Assembly (NCBI RefSeq): GCF_001905125.1
Contig: NZ_LWLE01000009.1
Location: forward strand, 101,288-165,287
Reading direction: 5' to 3'
From: Streptomyces sp. TSRI0281
Lineage (GTDB): Bacteria; Actinomycetota; Actinomycetes; Streptomycetales; Streptomycetaceae
Length of the DNA stretch: 64,000 bases
Shown: positions 34,382 through 43,421 of the stretch, one piece after another
How the letters are laid out: every line of letters begins with the position of its first letter
Numbering within the stretch: the stretch's first letter is position 1
The notes under the pieces: model-generated
The model's input: the letters and a program-made list of their open reading frames with translations, nothing else
What the model was told of the DNA's origin: nothing
The model's database searches: none
Made by a program: the position numbers and the translations under genes

Positions 34382-35605
34382 ATGAGGATCCTGGCACTAG
34401 GCGGACCCGGTGCGATGGGGGCGGTGGCGGTGCGGGTGGCGGCCGGGCTGCCCGAGGTGACCGAGATCGTGGTGGCCGACAAACGCCTTGAAGCGGCCCA
34501 GAGACTGGTACGCCACCTCGCCGGTGCCGGTGGTGCGCCCATGCGAGCCCTGCAGGTGGACGTGACCGATGACTCCGCCCTCCGCGCCGCGATGGCCGAC
34601 GCCGACGTCGTGCTCAACACCGTCGGCCCGTACTACCGCTTCGGCCTGACCGTGCTGCGTGCCGCGATCGCGACCGGTACGCACTACCTGGACATCTGCG
34701 ACGACTGGGAGCCGACCCTGCGGATGCTCGACCTGGACGAGGAAGCACGGTCCGCCGGGGTCTGCGCGGTGGTGGGCATGGGCGCCAGCCCCGGTGTCAG
34801 CAACCTGCTGGCCGCACGTGCCGTCCAGCAGCTGGACCATGTCCGGGACCTGTACACCGCATGGCCCGTCGACGTGTCCGGCAACGATCAGGACGACGAG
34901 CAGCTGCTCGACCCCGACGGGCGGCCCAGTGCCGCCGCCGTGCACTGGATGGAGCAGATCAGCGGAAAGGTGGCCGTCGTCAGCGACGGACAGCTCGTAC
35001 ACCGACGGCCGCTCCTTCCGGTCACACTGGCCCTCTCCCCCGAGCACTCCGGAACGGCGTACACCGTCGGCCATCCCGAGCCGGTCACCCTCCACCGCAG
35101 CTTCCGCCCGACCGGCGAGGCAGCCAACCTCATGGTCATCACCCCGGGCACACTGGCCTACCTGGACGTTCTGCGCCGGGACATCGACGCCGGCAGACTC
35201 ACCAACGAAACCGCCGCCATCGACCTGGCCAAACCCTCAGTTCTACGCGGCCTGCGTGCGGTGGCAAGCGCCATGGGTCTCAAGGGCCCCCGGTCGCTGC
35301 CGCCGTTCTTCGCAGCGGCCACGGGTACCCGCGACGGCCGGCCGGTCACCGTCCTGTCCCGCCTCGCCGAGACGTCCGGTATGACCGCGCTGATCGACGA
35401 CATGGCAGAGGCGACCGGAATCCCGCTGGCCCTGGGGCTCGCCCAGCTTCTCGACGGCACCGGCGGCCGGCCCGGCGTCCACCCGCCCGAGGCCGTCATC
35501 GAACCCGAGCGGTTCTTCCTCGACCTGTCCCACCACCTGCCCCACACCTCCGACAACGACCACCCCGGCGACTGTGTGATCACCACCGTCACCCCGAGCC
35601 GCTGA
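34382..35605 (+). CDS. Saccharopine dehydrogenase-like oxidoreductase
   Basis: A 407-aa protein with an N-terminal Rossmann site (MRILALGGPGAMGAVAVRVA), DADVVLNTVGPYYRFGLTVL, and GTHYLDICDDWEPTLRMLDL, all typical of the saccharopine dehydrogenase / trans-acting enoyl reductase-like group. It lies 16 bp before an alpha/beta hydrolase gene and is probably co-transcribed. The true substrate is unknown. A decayed partial copy of its start lies at 42913. Confidence 0.82.
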   Translation: MRILALGGPGAMGAVAVRVAAGLPEVTEIVVADKRLEAAQRLVRHLAGAGGAPMRALQVDVTDDSALRAAMADADVVLNTVGPYYRFGLTVLRAAIATGTHYLDICDDWEPTLRMLDLDEEARSAGVCAVVGMGASPGVSNLLAARAVQQLDHVRDLYTAWPVDVSGNDQDDEQLLDPDGRPSAAAVHWMEQISGKVAVVSDGQLVHRRPLLPVTLALSPEHSGTAYTVGHPEPVTLHRSFRPTGEAANLMVITPGTLAYLDVLRRDIDAGRLTNETAAIDLAKPSVLRGLRAVASAMGLKGPRSLPPFFAAATGTRDGRPVTVLSRLAETSGMTALIDDMAEATGIPLALGLAQLLDGTGGRPGVHPPEAVIEPERFFLDLSHHLPHTSDNDHPGDCVITTVTPSR

Positions 35606-35621
35606 AACGAGGAGATGCACG

Positions 35622-36476
35622 GTGCCATCACTGGAACCAGGAGTCGGCGTGCGGACAGCGGAATTCGTCGAGGTCGGGGGGCTTCGCGTCCGTTACGCCG
35701 CGACGGGCACCGGCCCGCCCGTGATCCTGCTGCACGGACTGGGCCGCAGCCTGGAGGACTGGGAGCCGCTGCGTGCCGCTCTGAGCGGGTACCGGCTGAT
35801 CGCCATCGACCTCGCGGGCTTCGGGCAGTCCCAGGCCCTGCCGGACTGCCGCCTCGCATCACTGGCCCGGCACGTCGAAGGAGCCTTGGACGTGCTCGGG
35901 GTTCCCTCCGGCGCGCACGTGGTGGGCAATTCGCTGGGCGGCGCCGTCGCGATGCGGCTCGCCGCCGGTGCCCCCGCACGGGTGGCGTCATTGGCACTGC
36001 TCAACAGCGCAGGGTTCGGCCGTGAGGTCACCTGGACCCTGCGCATCCTCGACCTTCCGCTGCTCTGGCGGCTGCTTCTGCGTCCCCATGCGGACAGCGC
36101 GCTGATGTCCGAGCGCTCCATCTTCTACGACCCGGCCTTCGCCACACCCGAACGGGTCGCCCTGGCACTCGCGCTCTCCCGTCGCGAAGGGGCGGCACGG
36201 ATGTTCCGGCGCCAGTCCCATGCCCTCGGTTCGTGGCGCGGCGTACGCCGCGGCTGGCGCGAGGAGCTGCTCACCGAGGTCTCGGCGCTCGACATCCCCA
36301 CGCTCGTCGTCTGGGGCACCCACGACAGGATCCTGCCGGCCACCCACCTCGTGAACGCCGCGACCGCTCTCCCCCGGGCACGCACCCACCTGTTCTCCCG
36401 GACCGGCCACATGCCGCAGATCGAGCGCGTCGACGAGGTCGCCGTCATGCTCGGCTCGTTCTGGGACAGGCGATAG
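35622..36476 (+). CDS. Alpha/beta hydrolase
   Basis: A 284-aa hydrolase. The oxyanion motif PPVILLHGLGRSLEDWEPLR, nucleophile elbow GNSLGG (Ser), acid in VVWGTHDRILPA, and His in SRTGHMPQIERV give a complete triad. The GTG start at 35622 has GAGGAG about 8 nt upstream. It follows the saccharopine-dehydrogenase-like gene and may cleave an ester or C-C bond in the same pathway. Confidence 0.88.
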   Translation: MPSLEPGVGVRTAEFVEVGGLRVRYAATGTGPPVILLHGLGRSLEDWEPLRAALSGYRLIAIDLAGFGQSQALPDCRLASLARHVEGALDVLGVPSGAHVVGNSLGGAVAMRLAAGAPARVASLALLNSAGFGREVTWTLRILDLPLLWRLLLRPHADSALMSERSIFYDPAFATPERVALALALSRREGAARMFRRQSHALGSWRGVRRGWREELLTEVSALDIPTLVVWGTHDRILPATHLVNAATALPRARTHLFSRTGHMPQIERVDEVAVMLGSFWDRR

Positions 36477-36824
36477 GTCCTGAACCACCCCCGGTTCGAG
36501 CGAGGAGGGAGCTTCCACGGCACCGCAGGGCGTGACCCGCCCCGACCTCGGTACCCCGGGTGCCTGTACCCGCCTCCGACAGGTGCGACGGCGTGCGGAG
36601 GTGGCGCTCCCCGCGACGCTCGGATCGCCCTCGTGATGGAGCACTGCTGCCGGGGTGGCGGACTGGACGTCGGCGTGGAATCCCCGCGCCGGGACACAGT
36701 ACGAGCGACCCGGATACCGTCCCGTGTATACCGAGCGCATTTCTTGGCCGCGCGGCCTGCGGAGGTGCGGCTCGGCACCACGATGCGCCGCACCCTTGGA
36801 CGTACGAGAAAGGCCCGCCACTTC
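36477..36824. other. Intergenic stretch before the PaaX-like gene
   Basis: No gene is supported here. Open frames on both strands lack start signals and family features. It should contain the promoter of the PaaX-like gene. Confidence 0.4.
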
Positions 36825-37742
36825 ATGACCGACTCGCTCCACACGCCGACAGCGCCCGTCCGGGTCCCCACCCGCATGCTGGTCGAGGCTCTGATCCGTA
36901 CCGACCACACGGTCGACGCCGGCGAGCTCTACGCGACTGCCGACCTGCTCGGCATGACCGACCAGCAGGTACGTCTGTGCATCAAGCGGCTCGTAGCAGA
37001 GGGGCGCTTCGTCCAGGAAGGCAGGGGGCGCAAAGCACTGCTCCGGGCGACCGGCGCTACCGTGCAGGCCCTGGGGCCGGACGTCGAGTTCGTCGCGCAC
37101 GCTTTCCGGCAGGACGCGGGCCTCGCCCCTTGGGACGGCATCTGGCACCTGGTCGCCTTCGCCGTACCCGAAGACACCCGCACGGCGCGCGACACACTGC
37201 GCACCGTTCTCACCCGGCTCGGTGGCGCCCCCGTCCAGGGCGGCCTCTACGTCAGCGCCAACGCATGGGAACCCTACGTCGAGGACGAGGCTCGCCGGCT
37301 CGGCATCCACGGCCGCCTCACCCTCCTCACCACCGACGACCTGCGTCAGGGCGATGTGCGTGATCCGGTCGCGCTTGCCCGCAGCCTGTGGCCGCAGGAC
37401 GAGATCGCCGATCGCTATCGGCGACTCGCTTCCGTGGCCGAGCCGCGGCTGCGCCGACTCCAGGACGAGGCCGCCCCCTCCTCGCTCCAGCAGCTGACCA
37501 TCGCGGTCGAACTGGCCGCTGAATTCAGCCATGCGATGGAGCCCGACCCTCTTCTGCCGCCCGAACTGCTCCCCCAACCCTGGCCGGGAACCGAGGCACG
37601 CCGGCTCGTCGCACAGTGCTGGCAGCTCCTGGACCGGCTGGGGCAGTCCCGCACAGCGGCGGAGCAGCACGTCCGCCTCTTTCGCCTCTACGACGAGACT
37701 GTCGGGGGGACCGAGTCCGCAGGGCAGCGCCGCGACGGATGA
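36825..37742 (+). CDS. PaaX-like transcriptional regulator
   Basis: A 305-aa protein. An N-terminal winged helix (ATADLLGMTDQQVRLCIKRL, VAEGRFVQEGRGRKALLRAT) leads into a central part with PWDGIWHLVAFAVPEDTRTA and LRTVLTRLGGAPVQGGLYVS, matching the PaaX pattern W-D-G-x-W...R..L...L...GF. A C-terminal helical domain follows. PaaX proteins repress phenylacetyl-CoA-type catabolic genes, but no such genes are adjacent. The ATG at 36825 is chosen by domain start; ATG 36783 is an alternative. Confidence 0.8.
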   Translation: MTDSLHTPTAPVRVPTRMLVEALIRTDHTVDAGELYATADLLGMTDQQVRLCIKRLVAEGRFVQEGRGRKALLRATGATVQALGPDVEFVAHAFRQDAGLAPWDGIWHLVAFAVPEDTRTARDTLRTVLTRLGGAPVQGGLYVSANAWEPYVEDEARRLGIHGRLTLLTTDDLRQGDVRDPVALARSLWPQDEIADRYRRLASVAEPRLRRLQDEAAPSSLQQLTIAVELAAEFSHAMEPDPLLPPELLPQPWPGTEARRLVAQCWQLLDRLGQSRTAAEQHVRLFRLYDETVGGTESAGQRRDG

Positions 37743-37748
37743 GCACGG

Positions 37749-37813
37749 AGCCGGGTACCGGATGCGGACGTGAGAGCCGGGTACCGGATGCGGACGTGAG
37801 AGCCGGGTACCGG
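37749..37813. repeat. 26-bp tandem repeat, 2.5 copies
   Basis: A 26-bp unit beginning AGCCGGGTACCGGATGCGGA is repeated perfectly at 37749-37774 and 37775-37800, with a 13-bp partial third copy to 37813. It starts just after the PaaX-like stop. Each unit holds the near-palindrome CCGGGTACCGG. The remainder up to 38110 has no supported gene. Confidence 0.7.
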
Positions 37814-38110
37814 CCGGGCCATTCCTCGTCGTAGGGAGTGACCTTGAGCTGCTCGACCGCAGCGGCGCGGCGTACCAGAGGTTGCCCTCTTCCGCGGCGG
37901 GCTGCTGGTGGGCGGCGCCGCCACTCGCGTGGGCGGGTGGCCGTCACGGTCACCGCCCACACGAGGGGCCCGCATGGGCCGTACGCAGGCCCCGGCAGGC
38001 CATGACGCTGCCGTGAACAGGGCGCTGCTCTGCCGTGCATCTGTCCACTGGTACGCGGGTTCACGGACACTGCCACAAGGGCTGTCCCGTAGCCCGTGGC
38101 GGGACAGCCG

Positions 38111-38995
38111 CTAGAAGCTGCGGCAGGAGCGGGCTGTGTGGACAGTGGTGGCCGTGAGGTAGAAGACGTCAGGACGGCCGAGGATGCCGGTATATGTGTC
38201 GCTGTCCGTCAAGCGCTCCAGGGTCGTACGGTCCTCCGGCTCCAGCCGGTCACCGATCTGATCGTGCAGTCGGCTCAGGTGCATCTGCAGATGCTCGCGC
38301 GCCGACATTCCGAGGGGTGACGGGAGGTCGGTGAAGAAGCTGCGTGTCCCGCTGGGGATGAGCCCGGCCCGGGCGAGCATGGCTGGCCAGTCCTCCACCG
38401 TCCTGACCGATCCGGGCAGTTGGTCGCGCATATCACCGAAGGCATCCTCGGCGGCGGCGTCCAGGCGGGCTTGCAGGCCTGGACGCCCCATGCCGATGTC
38501 ACGGGGCAGAAATCGCGGGGGCAGCCCGCTTCCCGCGACGGCGACGAGCCCGCCGGGCCGCAGACAGCCGGCCACGGAGCGCAATGCCGCTTCCTGGTCC
38601 CCGATGCGGTGGAAGCCGTTTCGGATCCACATCAGATCCGCGGAATCCGGCGATCCGAACTCACCTGGGGATTTCCTCAGTCGCGTGACGACGCGGTTTC
38701 CTATTCCTTGCGCCACCGCGCGCGAGCGGACCCTCTCCAGGATGCCGGGCGACCGGTCGACAGCGACCACCTCGGCGTCCGGAAAAGTGTGTGCCAACAG
38801 ACACGTGACCACGCCCGGCCCGCTGCCGATGTCCAGCACCCGGTGGACGGGCGTGCATCCGCCACCACTGGTCCGCAGCAGATCCCGCAACCAGTCCATC
38901 GTCTGTGCGAGGGCGGGAGCGTGCAGGCCTGCCTCGCGTTCCCGGTGCACACCCAGTACGTCCCACTCGATGTCCTGATCGTGATGTGCGTTCAT
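38111..38995 (-). CDS. SAM-dependent methyltransferase
   Basis: A 294-aa class I methyltransferase. Motif I is VLDIGSGPGVVTCLLA, followed by AEVVAVDRSPGILERVRSRA (acidic residue binding the ribose), ADLMWIRNGFHRIGDQEAAL and LRPGGLVAVAGSGLPPRF. GGAGG lies before the ATG at 38995. It is co-directional with the thioredoxin and thioredoxin-reductase-like genes and may share their transcript. The substrate is unknown. Confidence 0.88.
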   Translation of the reverse strand: MNAHHDQDIEWDVLGVHREREAGLHAPALAQTMDWLRDLLRTSGGGCTPVHRVLDIGSGPGVVTCLLAHTFPDAEVVAVDRSPGILERVRSRAVAQGIGNRVVTRLRKSPGEFGSPDSADLMWIRNGFHRIGDQEAALRSVAGCLRPGGLVAVAGSGLPPRFLPRDIGMGRPGLQARLDAAAEDAFGDMRDQLPGSVRTVEDWPAMLARAGLIPSGTRSFFTDLPSPLGMSAREHLQMHLSRLHDQIGDRLEPEDRTTLERLTDSDTYTGILGRPDVFYLTATTVHTARSCRSF

Positions 38996-39080
38996 GATTC
39001 CTCCAGTTCCAGCAGGGCGGCGTGCACTCCCTGCTCGGCCCGGGCGCCGCCGCGCCGAGCAGGGAGGTGCACGCCGAGGC

Positions 39081-39422
39081 TCAGCGAAGGAAGGGGGCGA
39101 GGCTCCGTTCCAGAAGGGGCTTGGGGGCGGCACCCGTCCACGCCTGCACAGGAGTGCCGTCGGCGTAGACGACGAAAGCGGGGATCGAGGAGATGCCGTG
39201 CTGGTCCGCCAGTCCGGGCTCCTCGTCGACGTTGACCTTGACGACGTCCAGGACACCCGCGTGCTCGGCGGCGACCTGCTCGACGATGGGAGTGACCCTG
39301 ATGCACGGCCCGCACCACTCGGCCCAGAACTGGACCAGGACGGGGCGCTTCGCCTGCAGTACGCGGGCGGGAAACGTCTGCTCGGTGACACTGTCCACGG
39401 AGCCTGCGGACTTTGCGGCCAT
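39081..39422 (-). CDS. Thioredoxin
   Basis: A 113-aa thioredoxin with the active site VQFWAEWCGPCIRVTPIVEQ and the cis-Pro loop ISSIPAFVVYADG. GGGAGAG precedes the ATG at 39422; the frame further upstream reads through a short 9-bp repeat and is unlikely to be translated. It lies 105 bp downstream of a thioredoxin-reductase-like gene, suggesting a reductase-thioredoxin pair. Confidence 0.92.
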   Translation of the reverse strand: MAAKSAGSVDSVTEQTFPARVLQAKRPVLVQFWAEWCGPCIRVTPIVEQVAAEHAGVLDVVKVNVDEEPGLADQHGISSIPAFVVYADGTPVQAWTGAAPKPLLERSLAPFLR

Positions 39423-39527
39423 GGTGAACTCTCCCTTGTTGGTGTGTTGGTGTGTTGGTGTAGGTGTACGTTTCCGGCCGACCGGGAACCGCATCCGCCG
39501 GTAGCCGGCCGGCTCAACGACCGGGGG

Positions 39528-40553
39528 TCAGCCGGACGAGGCGGTTCGTGGGACCGGCCGCGGCAGGTGAAGGGGCTCCCGGGACGAAGAGCTGCCGTCC
39601 TTCACGGCATGCTCGATGTCCTCGGCGACCAGGTCGTGGTTGAGGGCGAACGCGGCCGCCGCCCCCTGCCCCGCAGCGGTGATCACGAGCGCCTTCGGAT
39701 CGGATACGTTGCCGACCGCCCACACCCCGAACACGCTCGTCCGCCCCGCATCGTCGGTGATCACCCAGCCGTTGGGATCCCGCTCGCACCCCAGACCGGT
39801 GAGCAGGGTGTCGCGGGGCACCATGCGGGGGAAGACGAAAACCGCGGCGCGGGGAACAACATGCCCCTCGACCAGCTCGACACCACGCAACCGGTCACCT
39901 TCCGTCACCAGACGCTTCACGGCCCCGTCGGCGACGACAATGCCCCGCGCGGCCAACTGCCCATGCTCCTCGGCACCGAGAACCAAGGTGTGCGCGAAGA
40001 AGACGACATCGTGCGACCACTGCCGCAACAACAGCGCGTGCCGCACCGCGCCCGGATGGGTACCCAGCACCCCGATCGGCTGATCACGTACCTCATACGC
40101 ATGGCAGTAGGGGCAGAACAGCAGGTCCTTGCCCCACCGATCCCCCACGCCGGGAATCGCCGGGAGCTCATCCCGCAGTCCCGTCGCCACCACCACCCGG
40201 CGGGCGCCGAGCACCGCACCACCGTCCAGACGGACGGAGAAGCCGGGATCGATCCGATCCACACGGCCCTCGAACAGGTCCACCCCATAGCCGGCGACCT
40301 CCGCCCGGCCCACCGCCAGCAGACCGGCCGCCGACATCCCGTCCCGGGACAGGAAACCGTGCATATGCACGGCGGAAGCATTACGCGGCTCACCCGCATC
40401 CACCACCGCGACCCGGCGACAGGCCCTGGCCAGAACCAGGGCCGCACTCAGACCAGCCGCACCCGAACCCACCACCACCACGTCGTACACACCATCGTCA
40501 AAAACACCGCTCTTCACACTGCTCTTCGCATCGTTCGCCGTACCACTGCTCAT
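39528..40553 (-). CDS. Thioredoxin reductase-like FAD/NAD(P) oxidoreductase
   Basis: A 341-aa flavoprotein. The FAD site is YDVVVVGSGAAGLSAALVLA, the redox pair is in LLFCPYCHAYEVRDQP, and the C-terminal FAD motif is GRTSVFGVWAVGNVSDPKAL. The arrangement is that of the small thioredoxin-disulfide reductase group with CPYC in place of CATC. The NAD(P)-binding part is less canonical (GVLGTHPGAVRHAL). GGAGGTGA gives a strong ribosome site before the ATG at 40553. It is followed by a thioredoxin gene, a likely partner. Confidence 0.88.
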   Translation of the reverse strand: MSSGTANDAKSSVKSGVFDDGVYDVVVVGSGAAGLSAALVLARACRRVAVVDAGEPRNASAVHMHGFLSRDGMSAAGLLAVGRAEVAGYGVDLFEGRVDRIDPGFSVRLDGGAVLGARRVVVATGLRDELPAIPGVGDRWGKDLLFCPYCHAYEVRDQPIGVLGTHPGAVRHALLLRQWSHDVVFFAHTLVLGAEEHGQLAARGIVVADGAVKRLVTEGDRLRGVELVEGHVVPRAAVFVFPRMVPRDTLLTGLGCERDPNGWVITDDAGRTSVFGVWAVGNVSDPKALVITAAGQGAAAAFALNHDLVAEDIEHAVKDGSSSSREPLHLPRPVPRTASSG

Positions 40554-40682
40554 GGCGATCACCTCCACCCCGAGCGTGTACCACCGCCCAGAGGGCCGAC
40601 AAAAAGCCTTGCCATTTTCGCAAACTCCGCCGCCCCGGCGCGTACACCGCCGGCATGTCCGGGCCCCTGCCACCGGAGTCGA

Positions 40683-41189
40683 TCATGCGCGCCCGCGACG
40701 GCCGGGGGCGCACAGCAGCAGGCCGAGCGAGACCAGCCCGGCCACGGCCGCCAGCAGCGTGGACCAGAACCAGAAGGTCACCCAGGTATCGGGGACTGGC
40801 AGCAGCAGCACCAGCACGGCTGGATAGAGGATCAGCAGCCGGCGCAACCGGCGCTCCGCGACGAGCTGTTCACGCAGACGCCCGCAGGAGCCCCCGGCCG
40901 CCGGGCCCGTTCGCCCGGCGGGTATCAGCTCGTCGGCGATGGTCCGCCGCCACGTGTGCACGGTGGCGCCTATCATCGTGAGCAGAAGGCCGAGCCCCAG
41001 TAACTGGAACCAGTCGGGCACTCTGGGGTGACTGGGCGTGGTGAACAGCAGCATGGGCACCGAGAACAGGACTGCGCTCAGCGCTTCGGCAGCGAAGAGG
41101 CGGGTGGCCGGAGTACGGCTCAGCGCGGCGGGCACGATCAACTCCCTGAGCGGGGCCCTCCGGCAGCTGCGGGCACGAGGACGCGTCAC
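40683..41189 (-). CDS. Small integral membrane protein, unknown function
   Basis: About 168 aa with four hydrophobic segments (e.g. ALSAVLFSVPMLLFTT, WFQLLGLGLLLTMIGATV, LILYPAVLVLLLPVPD, LLAAVAGLVSLGLLL) and an Arg-rich loop between helices 2 and 3. The family is not recognised. The GTG at 41189 is the suggested start. It lies 10 bp from the end of the monooxygenase gene upstream and may be its partner or an independent transcript. Confidence 0.55.
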   Translation of the reverse strand: MTRPRARSCRRAPLRELIVPAALSRTPATRLFAAEALSAVLFSVPMLLFTTPSHPRVPDWFQLLGLGLLLTMIGATVHTWRRTIADELIPAGRTGPAAGGSCGRLREQLVAERRLRRLLILYPAVLVLLLPVPDTWVTFWFWSTLLAAVAGLVSLGLLLCAPGRRGRA

Positions 41190-41199
41190 GATCCCGGAC

Positions 41200-42831
41200 T
41201 CACCCTTCTGGGTTCCGTGCGGCCCGGCCTGACGGCTGCGGACGCGGCGGGGCGGCACCCTTCGCCGTCAGCACGTACTGCCGCGGGTCGAAGACTCGCG
41301 TGCGACGACGGAATCGCCATGTCGGTTCGGGCCAGATGGACGTGATACGACCGGTACGGTCCTGGTACCAGCCGACGCAGCCGCCGGCGGCCCAGACGGT
41401 GGGTTCCATCCGGCTCTGCAGCTCCGCGTTGAAGGCGTACTGGGCCTCGGCGCGAACTTCCACGGCGGCCAGGCCCCGGCTGCGCATCAGCCGCAGGCAG
41501 CTGAGCAGGTAGTCGATCTGCGACTCGATCATGTAGATGAGGCTCGTGTGGCCCACGCCGGTGTTGGGACCTGCCATCAGGAAGAGATTGGGGAATCCTG
41601 CGACCGTGGTGCCGAGGTGGGCCTGCGGGCTGCCTCCCCAGACCTCGCTCAGGGACCGTCCGTCGGCGCCGATGACCTGCTGCGCGTACGTGGCGTCGGT
41701 AACGCGGAATCCGGTTCCGTAGATCAGCACGTCCACCGGGTGCTCGGCGATGGCATCTCCGTCCCGCGCCGCGCCGGTGGGCGCGGTGAGCACCGCATCG
41801 GGCCCGATGCTCGTGATCGGATCAGCGACCACGTCGACGTTGGGCCGGCCCAAGGCCGGGTAGTAGTCGTCGGACAGCAGGACCCTCTTGCAGCCCAGTT
41901 CGTAGTCCGGGGTCAGTTTGGCCCTCATGCCCAGGTCCGCGACCTGACGGTGCAGGTGGCCAAGTGCCTCGCGTTGGCCGAGTGCGGCCATGGTGCGGTT
42001 GCCGAGCAGAGCCGGCAGCGTCGCTTCCCGGGCCGCGTACTCCCAGCCGCGAGCCAGTCGCTGCACCGGCGGTGCCAGCCGGAAGAGACGTTGCTGCCAC
42101 CGCGGGACGGCCCGGTCGCGCCTCGGCGCGATCCAGGGCGGAGTGCGCTGAAAGACCGTCACCTGCCGTGCCGTGCGCTGCAGGTGAGGGACGAACTGGA
42201 TGGCGCTCGCGCCGGTCCCGATCACTCCCACCCGCTTGGTGCTCAGATCAAGGCCGTGTCTCCACCTGGCGGAGTGGAACGCCTCGCCGGTGAAGCGGTC
42301 GAGCCCGGGCAACGAAGGAACGGCCGGTTCCGACAGCGGGCCTTGAGCCAGTACCAGCAGCCCGGCGGTGAGCGGACCCGTGCTGGTCCGCAGGTCCCAG
42401 CGCTGCCGCCCGGAATCCCAGGCAGCGCGTTGCAGTTCGCAGCCGAGCCGCAGATTCGGCGTCAGGTCGTACTCGTCGACGCAGCGCCTGAGGTACTGCC
42501 CGATCTCCTCACGCGGGGCGAAGCGCCGACTCCACGCGGGATTGGGCGCGAAGGAGAACGAGTACAGGCGCGAGGGAACGTCGCAGGCGCACCCGGGATA
42601 GGTGTTGTCCCGCCATGCGCCGCCGACCTCGTCGGCCCGCTCCAGTATCAGCACATCCCGGTGGCCCTCCCGCAGCAGCCGAATGGCCGTACCGAGCCCC
42701 GAGAATCCCGCGCCGACGATGACCACGGATACGTGGCGTCCGCTCATCGCATCCCCCTGCACGGGGCCGTGAGCCTGCGGCACGGCCCCCGGTCCGCGCG
42801 GAGCCGTGTCCGGGCGCTGTGGGTTGGTCAT
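41200..42831 (-). CDS. Baeyer-Villiger-type flavin monooxygenase
   Basis: A 543-aa class B monooxygenase. The FAD site is VVIVGAGFSGLGTAIRLLRE, the TYPGC-x-CD motif is NTYPGCACDVPSRLYSFSF, the fingerprint FxGxxxHxxxW reads FTGEAFHSARWRHG, and the NADPH site is VGVIGTGASAIQF. The canonical last residue P of the fingerprint is R here. It converts ketones to esters in related enzymes. The first 28 residues (MTNPQRPDTAPRGPG...) look duplicated from the GNAT gene start at 34301; MSGRHVSVV may be the ancestral start. GGAGG precedes the ATG at 42831. Confidence 0.88.
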   Translation of the reverse strand: MTNPQRPDTAPRGPGAVPQAHGPVQGDAMSGRHVSVVIVGAGFSGLGTAIRLLREGHRDVLILERADEVGGAWRDNTYPGCACDVPSRLYSFSFAPNPAWSRRFAPREEIGQYLRRCVDEYDLTPNLRLGCELQRAAWDSGRQRWDLRTSTGPLTAGLLVLAQGPLSEPAVPSLPGLDRFTGEAFHSARWRHGLDLSTKRVGVIGTGASAIQFVPHLQRTARQVTVFQRTPPWIAPRRDRAVPRWQQRLFRLAPPVQRLARGWEYAAREATLPALLGNRTMAALGQREALGHLHRQVADLGMRAKLTPDYELGCKRVLLSDDYYPALGRPNVDVVADPITSIGPDAVLTAPTGAARDGDAIAEHPVDVLIYGTGFRVTDATYAQQVIGADGRSLSEVWGGSPQAHLGTTVAGFPNLFLMAGPNTGVGHTSLIYMIESQIDYLLSCLRLMRSRGLAAVEVRAEAQYAFNAELQSRMEPTVWAAGGCVGWYQDRTGRITSIWPEPTWRFRRRTRVFDPRQYVLTAKGAAPPRPQPSGRAARNPEG

Positions 42832-42867
42832 GATCCTCCTCCATCAACATTTTGCTCGATCTCAAAC

Positions 42868-42888
42868 CGATCGTATATTATTCGATCG
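42868..42888. promoter_or_regulatory. Operator-like inverted repeat, copy 2 (CGATCG-N9-CGATCG)
   Basis: This has the same two hexamers at the same spacing as the site at 34337-34357, also 45 bp before an ATG and just upstream of the monooxygenase gene. The spacer differs at three positions, so the hexamers are conserved more strictly than the spacer. Confidence 0.6.
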
Positions 42889-42912
42889 TAACCAATGAGA
42901 GAGGAAAAGTGA

Positions 42913-43115
42913 ATGAGGAACCCGCCATCCGCCAGACCCGGAGGGATCGGCGGTGGGGGCGCGAGTGGCGGCCGAGCTGCCCTAAGCGACCGAGGCCGTG
43001 GTGGGCGTGGGCGCCGGCCCCTGGCTCGGCCCAGGGACAGCTCCGGTGCGGGAGCCGGGCAGGACACGCGACATCGGCCCAGGCCAAAGCGGCCCAGGAG
43101 CTTTCCGGTCGGCCG
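42913..43115 (+). pseudogene. Decayed copy of the saccharopine-dehydrogenase-like gene start
   Basis: The nucleotide sequence after the ATG aligns with the beginning of the gene at 34382. For example, GTGGCGGCCGAGCTGCCC matches GTGGCGGCCGGGCTGCCC. Then an in-frame TAA appears where copy 1 has a sense codon, followed by ACCGAG..CGTGGTGG, and further on a short AAGCGGCCCAG match. Together with the duplicated promoter this shows a partial duplication followed by decay. From about 43116 to 43421 I see nothing else. Confidence 0.65.
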
Positions 43116-43421
43116 GGAAGCCACGCCTCGACGTACGCGACGGTCGTGGTCGTCCATGGGGCCGTCACGATGCGGTTGCCCCGCACACCGTCGGCGCGGT
43201 CCGCGCGTACGCCACAGCCGAGCGGGCGCAGACCGAAGTCCTTACCTCCGTGCCGGACCGGCCGGGACGAGCCCCTTCACCAATCGCTCGTCAGCCATCG
43301 GCCGTCGCTGATCCGCCGCTGTCTCGGGCCCGTTCGCAAGCGCCGCTCCAGGGTCGGCCGTTCAGGGAACCAACTGCTCGCGCGCGGCCCTCAGGTGACC
43401 GGAAAAGAAGGGAACCGCCTC

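Noticed and set aside
37820..37870. Minus-strand peptide VEQLKVTPYDEEWPGRYPAL as a GrpB-like gene
   Set aside because: Only about 20 residues look conserved, they run into the tandem repeat, and no start or continuation exists.
39437..39467. Short TTGGTGTGT repeats upstream of the thioredoxin gene as a regulatory array
   Set aside because: Three imperfect 9-bp copies are more easily explained by slippage, and they lie just outside the ribosome site without symmetry.
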